A stretch of 64,000 bases of DNA from Trichobilharzia szidati. Taxonomy: Eukaryota; Platyhelminthes; Trematoda; Strigeidida; Schistosomatidae. The notes below the pieces were generated by a model, which was given only the letters and a program-made list of their open reading frames with translations, made no database searches and had not been told where the DNA came from. This document shows positions 1 through 12,929 of this stretch, in pieces. Each line of letters opens with the position of its first letter. Positions within the stretch are counted from its first letter, which is position 1. The translations under genes and the position numbers were made by a program. The stretch is from assembly GCA_944472155.2 (NCBI GenBank), contig OX235271.1, positions 66,818,416 through 66,882,415 on the forward strand, given 5' to 3'.

Positions 1-286
1 TCCCCATCCTTATTTTTGCTTTCATCGAAAGGAGGCACATCGGCTGACTGGCTTCCCGAAGGCTTATACCAGCCTGCGTCATTTCACTTCCCCGATTCCA
101 GCGAAAAATAAGGTTATTGTTTATATTTTTAGTATTTTTAATATATTTATGCGTTGAAGTTTCTGTAGCAATTTGGTTACGTTTTGCGGGTGGAGTTGCT
201 AGCACCACGCCCCAACCCTCCCTCATTATCCGGGCTTGGGACCGGCTAGAAAACTAGCCAGCTAGTAATCTAGGCGAGGTTAAACT
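1..286 (-). mobile_element. 5' end of an RTE-clade (SR2-like) retrotransposon, running off the window
   Basis: Read on the minus strand, this block matches the 5' leader of the RTE copy at 54580-54860: it has the CCTCGCCTAG-like start, the motif GCTAGCAACTCCACCC, and the stretch before the coding region that resembles GGGAAGCCAGTCAGCC. The coding part would continue to the left of position 1. Only the untranslated leader and the region just before the endonuclease start are present. The match is by eye and is diverged. Confidence 0.75.
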
Positions 287-1393
287 AACATATCTAAAAT
301 ACAGGAATTGGTTTCATGATTATCTTTAGAGTTGGAAATTTCAACTCATTGGCTCAAGTTTAGCTCCATAAAAAACATACTGATTAATCTTTCCAAAAAA
401 AGAGTTCTTTCATAGTCGGTCGACTGGATGCATGATCATGATTATCATTCCACCTTTCGGTGTACTGACAGGTGAAACGACCTCTTGTCACCTGGCTTAG
501 AGACCTTATCATCAATACATTTTGACAGTAATCTGTAGACCGATTCAATTTCATTACTTGCAGTTGTGTGACTGGTATAATGCATTAAAAAGAAGAACAT
601 ATACGTGGATACTTTGCTTTTTAGTTCACTTTTCAATATATTTAATCAGTTATAATCTTTTCCTCCTACTAGTGAATGATTAAATCCACTAAGCCACACC
701 CACTTTAATGATAAACCCATAATGAAATCACAAATATTTTTTTATTATTGAAGTTTTAGTACATCTGATCCACACGCATAATCTAAAAATTTCATATACT
801 GTACGTGATATGGAATTGTTTATGCCTGTCTATTCTATATCTGCGAAAAACGCAGTAATTTTCATTCCTAGAAGCTGTAAATACCTTCTTTCTGGTTATT
901 ATTTTGGCGGTAATATTTTGCTTTGACTTGACAAAGTGATCAGTCTGAGAAGACTTAACTAAAAAGAGGTAATATGAGAGGTAAAACCTCATCAGAATCC
1001 CATTATCTATAGACAAGAAGGAAGATGCCAATATATATGACCACCAGTAGTAGACACCTGTAGATAATTAACTTCAAATCACTAAGAAGAACCAAAATGC
1101 AATCATAATAACAGAAGGCATAAACGAACAGTCTTCAATAAAACAGATGTGAAGTGACTTTGAAGTGAAAAACTGACAACAGTTAAGATTTCAGTAGTTC
1201 AATAAAAGCCAAAGACTGAAAATTTCTTCACACGCCAACTAAAGTAGTCACTTGTGCAGGTAATTAAAACAACATAACCTTGAATTTGTACATAAGACTA
1301 TTTGGAAAACTTTTAAATTTATAATATGGCTTGGTTCTTAACAAAGATGAGGTTCCCAAGTATTGCTTTCGTAAGAATTTTGTTTGATTGGTT
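287..1393. other. AT-rich intergenic DNA, nothing recognised
   Basis: No coding region with splice sites, no RNA gene and no familiar repeat were seen. The short open frames here are not supported by composition or homology. Confidence 0.5.
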
Positions 1394-1550
1394 GGAGGAA
1401 TTCATCATGAGCTGACATCAGTTAGAGAACCAGTGGATAACCTGGGAGTACTGAACATCTGCTCCGTCCTATTTTGGGACAGCTGTTCAGTACTCCCAGG
1501 TTTTCCAATGGTTCTCTAACTGATGTCAGCTCATAATGAAATCCTCCAAA
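1394..1550. repeat. Inverted pair of SM-alpha SINE 3' ends
   Basis: Positions 1394-1463 (minus) and 1480-1547 (plus) are near-perfect inverted copies of the same 3' tail, recognisable by AGTACTCCCAGG and GTCAGCTCAT. The short centre holds the remains of the hammerhead stem II, read on the minus strand as GTCCCAAAATAGGAC followed by GGAGC in place of the invariant GAAAC. Both copies are 5'-truncated and lack the tRNA-like head. The pair can fold into a hairpin of about 70 bp. Confidence 0.75.
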
Positions 1551-3236
1551 GATGAGGTTCGTCACTTAGTTTCAATGTTATGGTTATTTTTCAGTTTATA
1601 TAGTATATATCATTCATTAAGTATCCAAAAATGATTTTCCCCTATTTTCTTTTATTTATCCTAGTACTGTTTAAGCGAAGAAAACGGTTTCCTATTGGAT
1701 AATTTATTTACAGTTACAGAACATTTGAAATACTTCAAAAATATCCTACAAGGTAAGAAATTTATATTTTTATAAAATAATAATAAAATTGGTAAAAACT
1801 GTGGTGAAATTGAGATCACTTTACGTTTCTTTATATTTCCTTGTGATTTTCCTTACTGCTAGACAAAGATTTTGACACACATCTAGACATCAGCTTCACT
1901 ATAGTCACACTTGACTGATTAAACTTTTGGCGCCAAGGAATTTGTTAATGTCTTTGGAACCATGTTAAGACTGCTTTCGTAATTGACACGAAATAACTAA
2001 CTTGTACATAAGCGTGTTAAGAAATCCAGTTACGACTGTGTTTTTTCTTTTACTGTTTGTCAAATCTCATATGTTTCCTATTCCTCTTTAAATAAAGCAA
2101 AGAACAATGGTTTGTATAGAAAAGAATGGTAAAAAAGTTTAATACACCGGTTTCTTATCATTTGATTACAACCTAAAGAAATTATTATGTTCATTTAAAC
2201 AACAGTTTTAACATGTGTACATATGCCACACGATTTCAGCTAACAGATGACTCCAAACTTGATAAACAGTGCTCGTAAATTACACTTATAAAGCTTATAC
2301 ACAAGAAGTTCAAGTCAAAACACAAAATGAAATGCTTGAATACAATGACAGAAGAGTTATTTAATAGAGGCAAGAGGTGAATAAGACGACGAATAGCCAA
2401 CAGGTCATGAGTTTAACTCGAATCATAGAAACAAAGGTAAATAAATTTACGTCATAGTGAAAGGGAAAAGGCTAAAGCCAAAGGTTAGGTAATCAAATGA
2501 GAGAGAAAAGACATCTAATTAACTACTTCTTTCTGAACACAAATCGAGTTTTAGGCATTTTACAGCACTTACTTCGGTAAACTCGGGGAGAATTGAGCTG
2601 TTTTGTCTATTAATAATGTTAAAGGATGTCATGATGTCCGCCCACATTGACGAAATACCTAGTAATAACACTAATGGAAGCGATTGTCCCCTTGGGACTC
2701 AGGCTTTTAGCCACATATTCAGAGAATCAGACTTGTGCTGTTTTTTCTGTTCTTCCAGTGTGATGGCTATCACAAATGCGTTTAAATCTGTATACACACT
2801 TAGGGCTGATACTGTTACGCATTATTCCTCCCTGAGGTAATTAAAAAGTACTTTGTTACATTCTGAAGGACAATAAAAGCTTTGATTAGGCTTAGTGATG
2901 GACTACTAGGCCAACTGGTTGGTATCATCGTTGCTAAACACTTAACCTCATGCAGGAAACAAACCAAAGTCACTTTATCGAGCTACGAGGACCCTCTTTA
3001 TCACAGACTTCTCCTCTGCACCTTCTCAGGTATGACAAAAAGTAATTTACAGAAAACATTACACCCACATAACTAAATACTATATTTAAGGATACCTTAT
3101 TTTAAGCGCATTTTATATGATGAAACATTTTATTGGTACGGAGTTACCAATTTACTGTGCATCACTAAGTAAATGGCTTTTCCGACTATTGCTATCTTTA
3201 ATGTATTCTAACAATTATACTTATTATTATATATTA
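1551..3236. other. AT-rich intergenic DNA, nothing recognised
   Basis: Short open frames at 2616-2840 and 2882-3076 have no recognisable product and no convincing splice context. No known repeat was identified. Confidence 0.4.
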
Positions 3237-4083
3237 TATTACTACTGTTTCCCTTAATTCCTAGAGGAACATAGGGCTTCAGTCGTGCGTCTCCATTGCG
3301 TTCGGTTCTAGACTAGAGTCTTCACCTGGCTCCAAGTCTACCCACATGCTTTCATCTCCTCTTCACATGACCTCCTCCAAGTCACCCTCACACTGACGAC
3401 CGACTCGCCACATCCCTTCCAGGTTCCACTCGAGGGTTTGTCTAGTGATGTCACTTGATGGTTTCCTCAGAGTATGGTCAGTCCATCTCCATTTCTTCCT
3501 GCCTATTTTTTGCACAATCGGTTCCCGGATGGCTCGCTCTCAGAGATCTCTGTTGCTGATCTTTACTGGCCATCTGATCTTGAGTATTGAGCGAAAACAA
3601 CTGTCAATAAAGGTCTGTAGTTTGTTTGAGCTGCTCTTTATGACGCGCTGGCCAAGTCTCTGATCCGTATAGTAGCACTGAATTCACATTGGAGTTGAAA
3701 ATCCGGATCTTATTTTGGATGCTGAGTGCTGTTGACCTCCACATAGACTTGAGAGTAGTGAAAGCTTATCTTGCTTTTCCGATTCTTGCTTTGATATCCT
3801 CATCAGTTCCGCCTGTAGTTGAAACGATGCTTCCCAGATAGGCAAAAGAGGTTGTTTGTTTCAGGCTCCTCCCATTTATGCTGATCGTTTTCTGTTGTTG
3901 TTGTTCTTGTCCAGGAATCTTCATCACCTCTGCTGTCTCTATGTTCACCTGAACTCCCTCCTGTCTTTGATGGTTTTTCTGCCAACTTGTTGCTTTTCGC
4001 TTGCATATCTTCCAGTTTGTGGGAAATCAAACATATATCGTCGGCGAAGTCCAGATCCTCAAAGTTTATTTTATGAGTCCATT

Positions 4084-5580
4084 TTATGCCTGTTTCCTCA
4101 TTGCCGCTGTTTGTCGCATTATCCAGTCTGCTGCAATCAGGAAAAACACTGGCGATAGTAGGCAGCCTCGTCTTACTCCTGTCCTCACTTCGAAGGATTC
4201 CGTGAGTTTCCCGTTGTGGATTACTTGGCATGCAGCGTTGTCATACAACTGTTGGATGAGATGTATAATTGTCGGCGGCACCCCGCAGTAGCGAAGTAGT
4301 TTCCAAATCACCTCTAGATCGACGCTGTCGAAGGCCTTTTCAAAGTCGATGAAGTTGAGATAGAGAGGTGACTGCCATTCCAAACTTTTTTCAATGATGA
4401 TCCGTAGTGTGGCGATTCGATCAATACATGACTTGTTTCTCCTGAATCCAGCTTGTTTCGGTCGAAGTTTTTCATCCAGGGCATGTTTGATTCTCTCCAG
4501 GATGATGCGGCTTAGTATTTTGCTCGAGATGGACAGGAGCATAATTCCGCGCCACTTCTTGCATTGACTTAAGTCTCCTTTCTTTGGTAGTCTGAATAAG
4601 CATCCTTTCTTCCAATCCTCGGGTACTTTGCCTTCTTTCCACACCTTCTCCAGTAGTGGCGTCATCAAGTCCGCTGTTGTCTCTGGGTCCACTTCCAATG
4701 CTTCTGCTGGGATTCTATCTGGTCCTGCTGCTTTTCCAGCTTTAAGCATCTTGATTGCCTTCAGGACTTCTGATTTCGTCGGGGGGTTGATGTTCACTGG
4801 TAGCTCTGTTGGTATTTTTACGCGCGTTGTAGGTTGTGCTCGATTAGGAAGTCTTTTGAAGTGTTCGGCACAGTGTTTCCTTTGCTCCACTTCTTTGGTG
4901 AGTGACTTTCCATTATCATCCTTCACCAGCTTGATTTGTGTCAAACGTTTGCCCGATAGGTACCTAGTTGTTTGGCAGAGTGTTGCGAGGTCTCCTTTGC
5001 CTGCTGCTTGTTCTGCCTCACTTGCCATGGTTTCGTAGTACTTTCTTTTGTCTTCTCTGGCACTCTTCTTTACTCTTTTGTTCAGTGTCTTGTAGTTTGC
5101 ATTCAAATCCTGTTTTTGTTGCTCGTCAGTGCACTGGAGAATCTTTTGTTTCACCATCCCTCTGTCTTCTATTAGTTTCCAAGTGTCCGTAGTGAGCCAC
5201 TGTTTGTCCTGTCTCTTATTTCTGCCTAGAACTTCCATGCAGGTTCGACTCCACACTGTCTTCAAGTTGTTCCAGTGCTCTTCGACGCTGACCTGTTCGC
5301 CAGTGTTGATTTGTGTCTCGGCTTTGTCTTTTATACTTGCAGTGCAGATATCGTTTGTGTCCTGGTCCTTCAGTTTTTGAGTGTTGAACTTGGCTTGTGG
5401 TCTATCTGCAGCTCCTGATTCTCTGAAAGCTTTTAATTTAATTTGGATTGTCCCTTGTACGAGATAGTGGTCTGAGCCAACGTCTGCTCCTCTTCTTACT
5501 TTTGTGTCCTGCAGGCTGCGCCTCCACTTCCTTGAGATTGAGATGAAGTCGATTAGGTTTTTGGTTCTGGTGACACCCAT
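4084..5580 (-). pseudogene. RTE reverse transcriptase, main part
   Basis: This 498-codon frame continues the RTE polyprotein. It has the end of the endonuclease (GSDHYLV), a basic linker, and reverse transcriptase blocks including AAGPDRIPAEAL, the palm motif FIDFEKAFDSVD and VRRGCLLSP. The catalytic FADDICL box is in a different frame at about 4020-4060 (within 3803-4231), so a frameshift near 4090 breaks the palm domain. A third piece with the AYLGSIVSTTGGTDEDIKAR motif is in frame 3766-3948. The order of pieces is as expected for RTE, and the protein is inactive as written. Confidence 0.88.
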
Positions 5581-6182
5581 GTAGCCTTGTGGATATCCTT
5601 GTGTTTGTATACGCTGCCACCAATCACTAGTTCATTGAAGGCGCAGAAGTCGGCGAAGAGTTCTCCGTTTTCATTCATTTCTCCGAGAGCTTCTCTACCC
5701 GTGTTGTCTGATCCCAGTTTGGCGTTCATGTCTCCCATTAGTATTTTTATGTCACCAACTGGAGTATTGTCCACTGTTGCCTGTAGTTGTCTGTAGAATT
5801 CTTCTTTCTTTTCGAGATCTGCGTTGTTTGTCGGTGCATAGCATTGTATATTTGACACTTTCCTTCCTTTGGAGTTGAATCTGGCGGTCATTAACCTGGG
5901 CGAGATCGCCTCCCAATGCATTAGGGCCTTCGTTGCCGTTGGTGACATCATGACAGCCACGCCCTTGGTGTGCATGTGGTTATCCTCTGGGTGACCGGAG
6001 TAGATCACTGACCCACCTGTTGACAATTTGGTGAGTCCGTCCCCGTTCCATCTGCTTTCACATATCCCCAGCACTTGAATTCTGTATCTTTTCATTTCGT
6101 TTGCGATTGGGGCAGCTTTGCCAATCTCGTACATGGTGAGGACATTCCATGTCCCCACACAGACTTTTTCTTTTTGGCGCAA
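5553..6182 (-). pseudogene. RTE apurinic/apyrimidinic-type endonuclease domain
   Basis: This 209-residue frame encodes the target-nicking endonuclease of the RTE element. It begins with a GTWNVLTMYEIGK-type motif and contains the ICESRW segment and the catalytic block MGDMNAKLGSDNTGRE. The family's downstream SDHYLV motif (residues GSDHYLV) lies in the next frame at about 5460, so a frameshift near 5575 separates the endonuclease core from its last motif and from the reverse transcriptase. The start at 6182 follows the leader directly and matches the start used by the copy near 54862. The product would nick chromosomal DNA to prime reverse transcription, but the frameshift makes a working protein unlikely. 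Confidence 0.85.
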
Positions 6183-6252
6183 GGAGATTCATCGTGCTGA
6201 AGTTTCTGTAACAACTTTGTTTACAGGGTGGGTTTGCTAGCCTTACGCCTTA

Positions 6253-9014
6253 ATCATACTTATTAATTCATAATTTATTTTTTATTCATATACTATTATT
6301 GTCGTCATTACTTGAAACATCATTTAATCCTGTGATTATTTTTCCTTTGTTACCTAATGTTAAGAGAATGTTAGATGCAACATTCTACTGTAGGTTGAGA
6401 ACTCCATATTGTGACGAAAGTACTGTTTAGAATAAAGCCATTATATCAATTTCGGAAAAATTCTTTCTTTTTAGACCTATCAAGTCCGCCTGAAACTCTC
6501 AGTCTGTATCTATTTCATTTCAAAATCGCCTATTCTATTCTGATAAGTGACTATATACTTCCAATACTCTGAAGTAACTACTGAATCATACATAATACAC
6601 ATATGACACGTACATTTGATAGACGAAAACTCATCAACCAGTAATTCGAATCTTTATCCGATGATATGGAATTTCAATATAGTTGGTTTTCATTCTTCTT
6701 AATTAGTTTGAGCTTTAACAGGCACTATATTGATTAGGATATTTTTAGAATACACATCTTTCCATCATTTACTACTTTATAATCTAGTTGAATTTCTCTG
6801 CTGCAATATTTTTATTGATCGTCATTGCCTTGGAATGGCTGTAAACGGATATTTTTGCTCGAGAGGTAATTTATAAATATGTATGTGTATATCATGCGCT
6901 CGATTCCCTTGATTAGTTTGAATAAAACAAGAAAAATGTATCCGTGGGATTAAAAGAGCCCACTTTCTATTTCATAGTTCTGACTTAGCTGCTAATGGTC
7001 CAAAAATGAGGTAGGTTATCATAAACGCAAAAATATATGAGAAACTTTGAAGATTATTTCAAGTGAAAGGTCGTTTAGCAATTATTAACAGATGAAGGAA
7101 GGCAGTAAAATGAAAAAGAGCTACATTTCTTCCTGCAAACATATATATATATGATTGCTAAACGCATTAATTTTCCAAGTCTCTACAGAATATATATCCT
7201 TGGTTTCATTGAGTTGTTTAATCCTTTCTTCGTATTTGTGTGATCTTTCTGGAATTTCTGGAATACATTTGTTGATTATAGATGCTTTCAAGAATCTCTA
7301 GCTTCTTATTTCTAGCACTGATAAGTGCTGCATTCTAAAAGTGATGCATCTTTTCGGTATAAAATCCTCAATACTTTAACTGCGAAATATATACTTCATG
7401 TCAGGATGTTCAGGTAAAATGACAGTCAACGCTATATATCATTAGAATCATGGTGGCATAATCTGAAGTATGCTCTAATCCTCCACGATATTCTCCCTAA
7501 CTTGCTTTGTAAAATAACTAGCTACAGGTTGAAAGCTAACTGAAAATAGGTGGAAGTACAGGCTGTGATTTATTGATATCACTATATGAATAAAATAATA
7601 AGAAATTCAGGGAACTTGATAACTTTTGCTGGATGCACAGTGATCCAGGTCAGCGATTTAAGCAGACTACAATTATTTGTTTAGTGTATTTCAAGGCAGT
7701 AACTCCTGGCGTAAATTTTACCTAATTTTAAAGCAATACGTATTGGACCTACATACTTAATAAGTGAAGTGTTTGGTGGAGTTATCTTTCCACTTCGTAT
7801 TTTTTAAAACCCCGGAGCTGTTCTCTCATTTCAAATTTGATAGGAAGTATTCAAAAGAATCGCTTTAAAACTATAGCTCTTAATAACCAATCATTTAATA
7901 CCATGTTAGATTGCGTTAATATTTAAGGCAAAACTAGCTGCTGTGAGCTATCATCCAACAACTCATATTGTGAAATTCCTCTAGTAAAAGAGGAAATAAC
8001 TAGTAGACTTGTGTACTGAAAAAATACTGCTGTTGAATACAAGTAATGACTAAATTGATAAAAGGCCAGTGTACGTAAAAATAAAATGAAGTCATTGTTT
8101 CTGCCGATTTCAATTTGTCAAAACGATTTCTTAAATTACTCATTACCTTCCATATTCATGTCATTCTGCGGAAGCACACCCAACGTCAATGTCACTAGAA
8201 TGTTTAGAGTTTGTGCAAATATACATATACGCGAATAAGTAGAGCTTACTGAGTAGACACTACCACACCTTGAATGATGATTCATCATGTGAATCACCAC
8301 AATACTATAACAATACGCTTAAAATTGACATACGCTTATTAGTTTTCCTGTTTTATACGATATAAATTTCAAACTTTATATATTCACATACCTATTGTGA
8401 GAGTAGACTTTAAATAAAATTCATATTGATATAAGCTTGTTTTGTAGATTGGATGTTTTGTTGTTAAAATAAAATGTTTAGGGCTAAGCTAACTTCTAAA
8501 ATTTTGAATGGAAGGATTAATGTGTGTGGCCAGCAAGCAGTACTGTTTGACTTGAGTGGTTTTCAACTGCTCAAATCAATTCATCAGTACTATATAGGGT
8601 CACGCAAGCTATTCAGCTTCATAAGCTGAAACGATTCGCTTTCTTTAAGTATTAAGTTGTACACAGAACGACATAAATATTGACCAATTTAACTCTCTCA
8701 CTTTTTTGGAAATTATGAGTAGGTCTTAGTTTGTGGATACCTTACGTTGTTAACAGTGGGCAATGAATCAGGTTAAGTATAACAGACTTTCAGTGAAGTT
8801 ATATGTGGCTAGAAGATATAACGATTATTTATAATTTCCACTTTTCTGGTGATTTTTGTGTTTCAGTCCAAATAGAGGGATTACGTCACTGGAAATGCAC
8901 TCACATAGAAGAAATATTCAAATCTTGATACTGTATATCCTAGAGTCGTGACCATTTTTGTTTTTGTTTTTCACTTTAACTACACTTGCCTTCGACTCAC
9001 ATGTACTGACATTG
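6253..9014. other. AT-rich intergenic DNA, nothing recognised
   Basis: About 2.7 kb with no supported exon, RNA gene or known repeat. A short AT dinucleotide run lies at about 7141-7152. Confidence 0.45.
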
Positions 9015-9092
9015 AAGGGTTCGCAAATCAACCATCCAGCCTAGAGAACACAACTACATCAAAATCACCTGCCTGAGCTACAAATCTCCATT
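9015..9092 (+). repeat. Fragment of PLE terminal repeat (family a)
   Basis: The segment contains AACCATCCAGC, AGAGAACACAACTACATC and CTGAGCTACAAATCTCC, the right-hand end of the Penelope-like terminal repeat also seen at 12930, 17960-18025 and 21530-21590. The hammerhead part is missing. Confidence 0.7.
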
Positions 9093-9894
9093 ATGCTCAC
9101 ATATAATGATGCAAAACACATCTTAACTTCGACAATTGTGTAACAGCACCGAGTAGCAAGGCGCCTTATTCAGAGCAGGTGTGTACCTGTTTGCATTTGT
9201 CTTCCTTTCTACAATCAACCCACTGATTGCGTAACTTCACTTCATTGTATTCGCCATGACTGTAAATTTGAATATTTTGTACAAAGATTTTTCGATAAGG
9301 TGAATAGAAAACTCACAGCATAGTGTAATCAATCTATTTAACCCATGATCAATTCATGCAGTTCAGGAGAAACACACTTTTTTTAATTTTTTCATTATAA
9401 AGCTGAAGCAGTAAACCAATTCCTAAAAAATTCATAATTATTGAAAAATATGTAGATCATATATGTAAATATGTATGTTAACTTATGTTAGGAAGGAACA
9501 GTGTAATCCATCATGTTTAGTGAGTATTAAAAACGGATTAGTTTCACATGAACATCATACACTTTAACACTTGTTATGCAAACTGCAGTCACTTATAAAC
9601 ACGAGGTTTTTATTTCATGGGGTTTATTCTATCAAAGTTTTAAAATTATATATCACCTGTTGAGATATACATATTTGTTAAATGCATACAATACATCGTA
9701 AATGATGATAGGAAACACCGCCTAGACTCAAACTGATTTTTCTGACTAAGATCAGATTAGATTTTAACTTTGTATTACCTTGAAGTCATTTTAGACTTCA
9801 TATTATACTGGATTCAGATGCTCATTCTCTGTTGTCAGACTGATGCACCTTCATCCCAAATGAGTGATGGTGTTCCCCACTGCGACTCTAAATC

Positions 9895-10987
9895 TCTCCG
9901 TCTGCCTGTTTTCGATATAAAACTTTGCACATATGTGCGGCAGTTCAAGTCGCCACACTCCATGAAGCACACAAAGGAAGAGAAAAAAGTAGAATAAATG
10001 CAAAATAGGGACAGTAGACAGGGATATGAAACAAAGGAATAGTAATAACGAAGAACATTATAGTTTCATTGGAAATCATAAGTCACAAGCAGTGGATGCA
10101 TCTGCACCAGCCATTGAGAATGATTTGGAGCCATATCAAGAATTGTTTCCAACCATTGATTTTTACCGTCCCAAGGACCCCAACCAGGAAGCCAGTCCAC
10201 ACCTTCCTACGTGGCTTAAACTAACTGTTGTAGATTTCCTTGACTGGTGCCATGTTTTGGTTTGACCGCCGCTAGCTCTTTTCCAGCCTGACCCTACATC
10301 AGCTAACATTGCCCATCGAGGAAGGCGATGACTAGGCATACGTAGCACATGTCCTAACCATCTCAGTCGATGTAATTTGACAGCCTCGTCGATTGATTTC
10401 CCTTCCTTATCTAGCACTCGACGCCTAACCTCAATAGTGCTCACCTTATTATACCACTTCACACGGGAGATAGAATGCAGGCACCTATCATCAAAGACAG
10501 CTAGTGTTTTCATGTCTTCCACTCTCAATGGCCAGATCTCACAGCCATAAAGGAGGAAAGATCGGACTGCTGAGCAGTAAAGACGCCCTTTGGTCGACAG
10601 TCAGCCGGATATCACGTCTACACCAGAGACGGCGTAAACTGGCATATGCGAAACTAGCCTTCTGTATCCGTACTGAGATTTCGTCAGCAATCAACCCGCT
10701 GGTGTTGGCTGATGGTACTTTCCAAGTAAGTGAAGCGGTCAACGTGCTTTACCACTTCACTTCATATTTCCAATCTAGGAGTCAGTGTAGTCCAACCCTT
10801 TAACATCATCTTGCATTTGGCGGGAGCAAATCGCATGCCAAACATTCGTAGATTGCAGCTCAAGGTGTTCAGAAGACTCTGCATTTTGATAGCGTCGTCG
10901 TCTAGAAGGACTATATCGTCTGCATATTCTAATTCAACGAGATTATTCCCTGGTAGCAAGCCGATCCCTGAGTCGCGGAAGTGAGTT
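9895..10987 (-). mobile_element. 5'-truncated LINE of a second RTE-like family
   Basis: A minus-strand LINE fragment covers the end of the reverse transcriptase, the C-terminal domain and the 3' UTR. Frames 10762-10959, 10539-10742 and 10163-10528 carry in order an LEYADDIVLL catalytic box, an ARIQKASFAYASLRRLW-like segment, and RWLGHVLRMPSHRLPRWAML followed by GGQTKTWHQS. The order is collinear but frames change, so it is a pseudogene. The same 3' UTR occurs at 38712-39060. The 5' truncation point is about 10987. Confidence 0.88.
10163..10987 (-). pseudogene. LINE reverse transcriptase C-terminus (second RTE-like family)
   Basis: The coding remnant starts just upstream of the YADD catalytic box at about 10918-10932 and runs to the end of the polyprotein at 10163. 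The FGMRFAPAKCKMML motif after YADD and the LGHVLRMP motif in the C-terminal domain identify the family. At least two frame changes (near 10750 and 10535) interrupt it. Nothing of the endonuclease is present. The family is distinct from the 3237-6252 element, which uses FADD and IGHTLRKP-type motifs. Confidence 0.85.
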
Positions 10988-11369
10988 AGGGTTAAGAGAC
11001 TCTAAATCAGCCCCCATAGTTACAAATTCCTACTGGGAACACCATGATTCACTGGGGATACACGTATATCCAACTCACCAGTCCAGATAGCAGTGAATGT
11101 GAATACTAGAATCCACTGCCGGTCATCATCAGTCAAGCAACACCAACGCAGTTGACAGAATTCAGTAGTCGGAGAAAATGTTCAACATCTTAGACTCACT
11201 GATGGAATACTGGTTGTTTGCCACTATTTTAATCATGAATCTCAAATGAAGTCAGCAAGTATAATAAGCGATAGTGTAACTAAAGATTATTTTTCACTGT
11301 AATAAGTGTAAACAGACGATATTGGTACATCCCTACAAGAGGTAAATAGCAGACTTAATGTTAACGTCT
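10988..11369. other. Unassigned spacer between LINE and SINE-like repeat
   Basis: No supported gene. The sequence is slightly less AT-rich than its surroundings and may be old repeat, but I cannot place it in a family. Confidence 0.35.
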
Positions 11370-11520
11370 CTAACTGCACCAGTGGGTGATGTGGATTCGA
11401 ATATTATAGGGAACATGAATTTCTTCAAGTCTGGAGATGCAGCACGCTAACGAGCGTTAGTAAGAAACCCAGTTCCCGGGCTTATTGCCAATTGCTTCCC
11501 GCCGCCACACATTATTTAAA
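11370..11520 (+). repeat. Degenerate HHR-SINE family 2 copy
   Basis: The order of motifs follows the better copy at 48543-48760: ACTGCACCAGTGGGTGATG, a B-box-like GGATTCGAATA, then a degraded hammerhead (CTAACGA core, GAAACCC) and a tail resembling GCCAATTGCTTCC. The core has G5 changed to A, so cleavage is not expected. Confidence 0.55.
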
Positions 11521-12060
11521 AGCATTTCCAGAAGTTGTAAGTCCCCTGGTTTAGCGACCACACTACAAACTGATTGATAGAATTCACTCAGTGCCACTGA
11601 GAGAGCTAGATATGTGACACCAGTCACACCCTTATGACTTATCAGTATGACATAACCGGCATATAAGAAGAAGAAAATATCCTGATGAATCTTCGCTAGA
11701 CAACAATCGTCATTTAGTGCCTTCAGTTATATCAATGGACAAACAGTCTTGTTTTTCCTAACATGCAATGTTTCATCTCCCCACACTTCCTAATGGCATC
11801 TTGTTCATTCTTATAACACCTAGTTTATCCACATACTATTAATTTAAGCTTTCAAATTCCGTACTTCCATTGTTCACATTGTTTGGCAGTTTTTGATTCT
11901 CAAAAAGTGAAAATGCTACCGTTTCTAGAACCACTCGAAGTATCATGTGAACTTTCCTGGGTGATTTCGATTGACAGTATGAGACAATTTCTTCTGGTGT
12001 TTGAGCTACTTCAGTAAATATCTCAGTATTACCCCAAAATTTCATTTTGTTGGTTTTTTA
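11521..12060. other. AT-rich spacer, nothing recognised
   Basis: The open frame at 11839-12045 (minus) has no recognised motif and no good splice context. Nothing else is supported. Confidence 0.35.
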
Positions 12061-12292
12061 ATCCTTTACGTTCACAGTGGAACATAGGGCTCAAGCTAGA
12101 GATTTGAAGTTTCGGTAAAAGCGATATTTATTTTTACTGGGTGGGGTTGCTAGCCTCATGTCCAACCTTTCCTCTTTATCAGTCTAATTACTGACTTAGC
12201 GAGGTAAAGGATTGCGTCGGCCGGGGATAGATCCTCGGAACACATGCGTGGTTGGCAAGTATTCTACCTCTGTTCCACCAACGCCACTTTGT
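12061..12292 (-). repeat. tRNA-headed SINE with RTE-derived body (SINE1)
   Basis: On the minus strand it starts with a tRNA-like head, has the B-box region GGATCTATCCCCGG, then CCTCGCTAAGTCAG, then GAGGCTAGCAACCCC, and ends with CTATGTTCCACTGTGAACG. The body and tail match the RTE 5' leader and 3' tail. A short direct repeat TTTGTTG flanks it on both sides and may be a target-site duplication. Confidence 0.8.
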
Positions 12293-12929
12293 TGATGGCT
12301 AACATTAAAATCTAAGAGTTTTAACATTCTCCAAACTGCATTCTAATCCAAAAGAAGATACTTTAGAGGTGACATGTTTAAAAAGTCATTATGCCTTCTG
12401 TTTACATCTACCACGTGCGGTTATTTAACTGAATTCAGGGAAAAACAAGTGTGCAGTTAGGATATCAGGTTGTGACCAATAGCTTTTTCTGTCCGCATTC
12501 AAACAGAACTTGTTCACATATCACTACTCACTTAGGCTAATTACTATCCTCTTTTCTCCTATCTTAGTGTACAAAACTTTAGTCCCAATATTTTGTAATG
12601 TGTATTCTTCATTCTTAGAATTTTCAAGCTTTTTCTGTTTAATGCATACTATAATTGTACTAGCTGCCCAACAAACAGTCTTCCATTAAATTGTCACTTT
12701 TGCTTCCCCGAATGGGATGAATTTACTATGACCAATAATAATGATTATCTTCCACTTGAAACTTATTTTGTAACTGCTCTCAGATCACCTAATTTCTCAT
12801 GTAAATACTATTTATCCTGTTACCGAAAAATTTGAAATACATTAAGTTTTATCTTCGTAACCATAATAACAAATTTTATATCAGTAAGTACTTGAAAAAG
12901 ATTTCTTTAAAAGAATACTCGCTTTATGC
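12293..12929. other. AT-rich spacer, nothing recognised
   Basis: No gene, RNA or familiar repeat seen before the PLE fragment. Confidence 0.35.

Larger units (their letters stand above)
3237..6252 (-). mobile_element. Nearly full-length RTE-clade (SR2-like) non-LTR retrotransposon, frameshifted
   Basis: This minus-strand element of about 3 kb runs from leader remnants at 6183-6252 through an AP-type endonuclease, a reverse transcriptase and a C-terminal region to a 3' end at about 3237-3260 that finishes in TTA-type microsatellite. Compared with the leader at 54580-54860 it is slightly 5'-truncated, and the leader is cut at about 6252. Coding capacity is split over at least three frames, with shifts near 5575, 4090 and 3950, so the copy is dead. 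The 3' tail, read minus, carries GAAGCCCTATGTTCC, a motif shared with a SINE family in this window. Confidence 0.9.

Noticed and set aside
4628..5038. A 136-codon plus-strand open frame and neighbours at 4968-5380
   Set aside because: These are antisense shadows of the RTE reverse transcriptase on the minus strand.
11370..12300. CRISPR-like or tandem-repeat array
   Set aside because: Repeats in the window are dispersed, diverged and of eukaryotic SINE/LINE type; no regular spacing was found anywhere.
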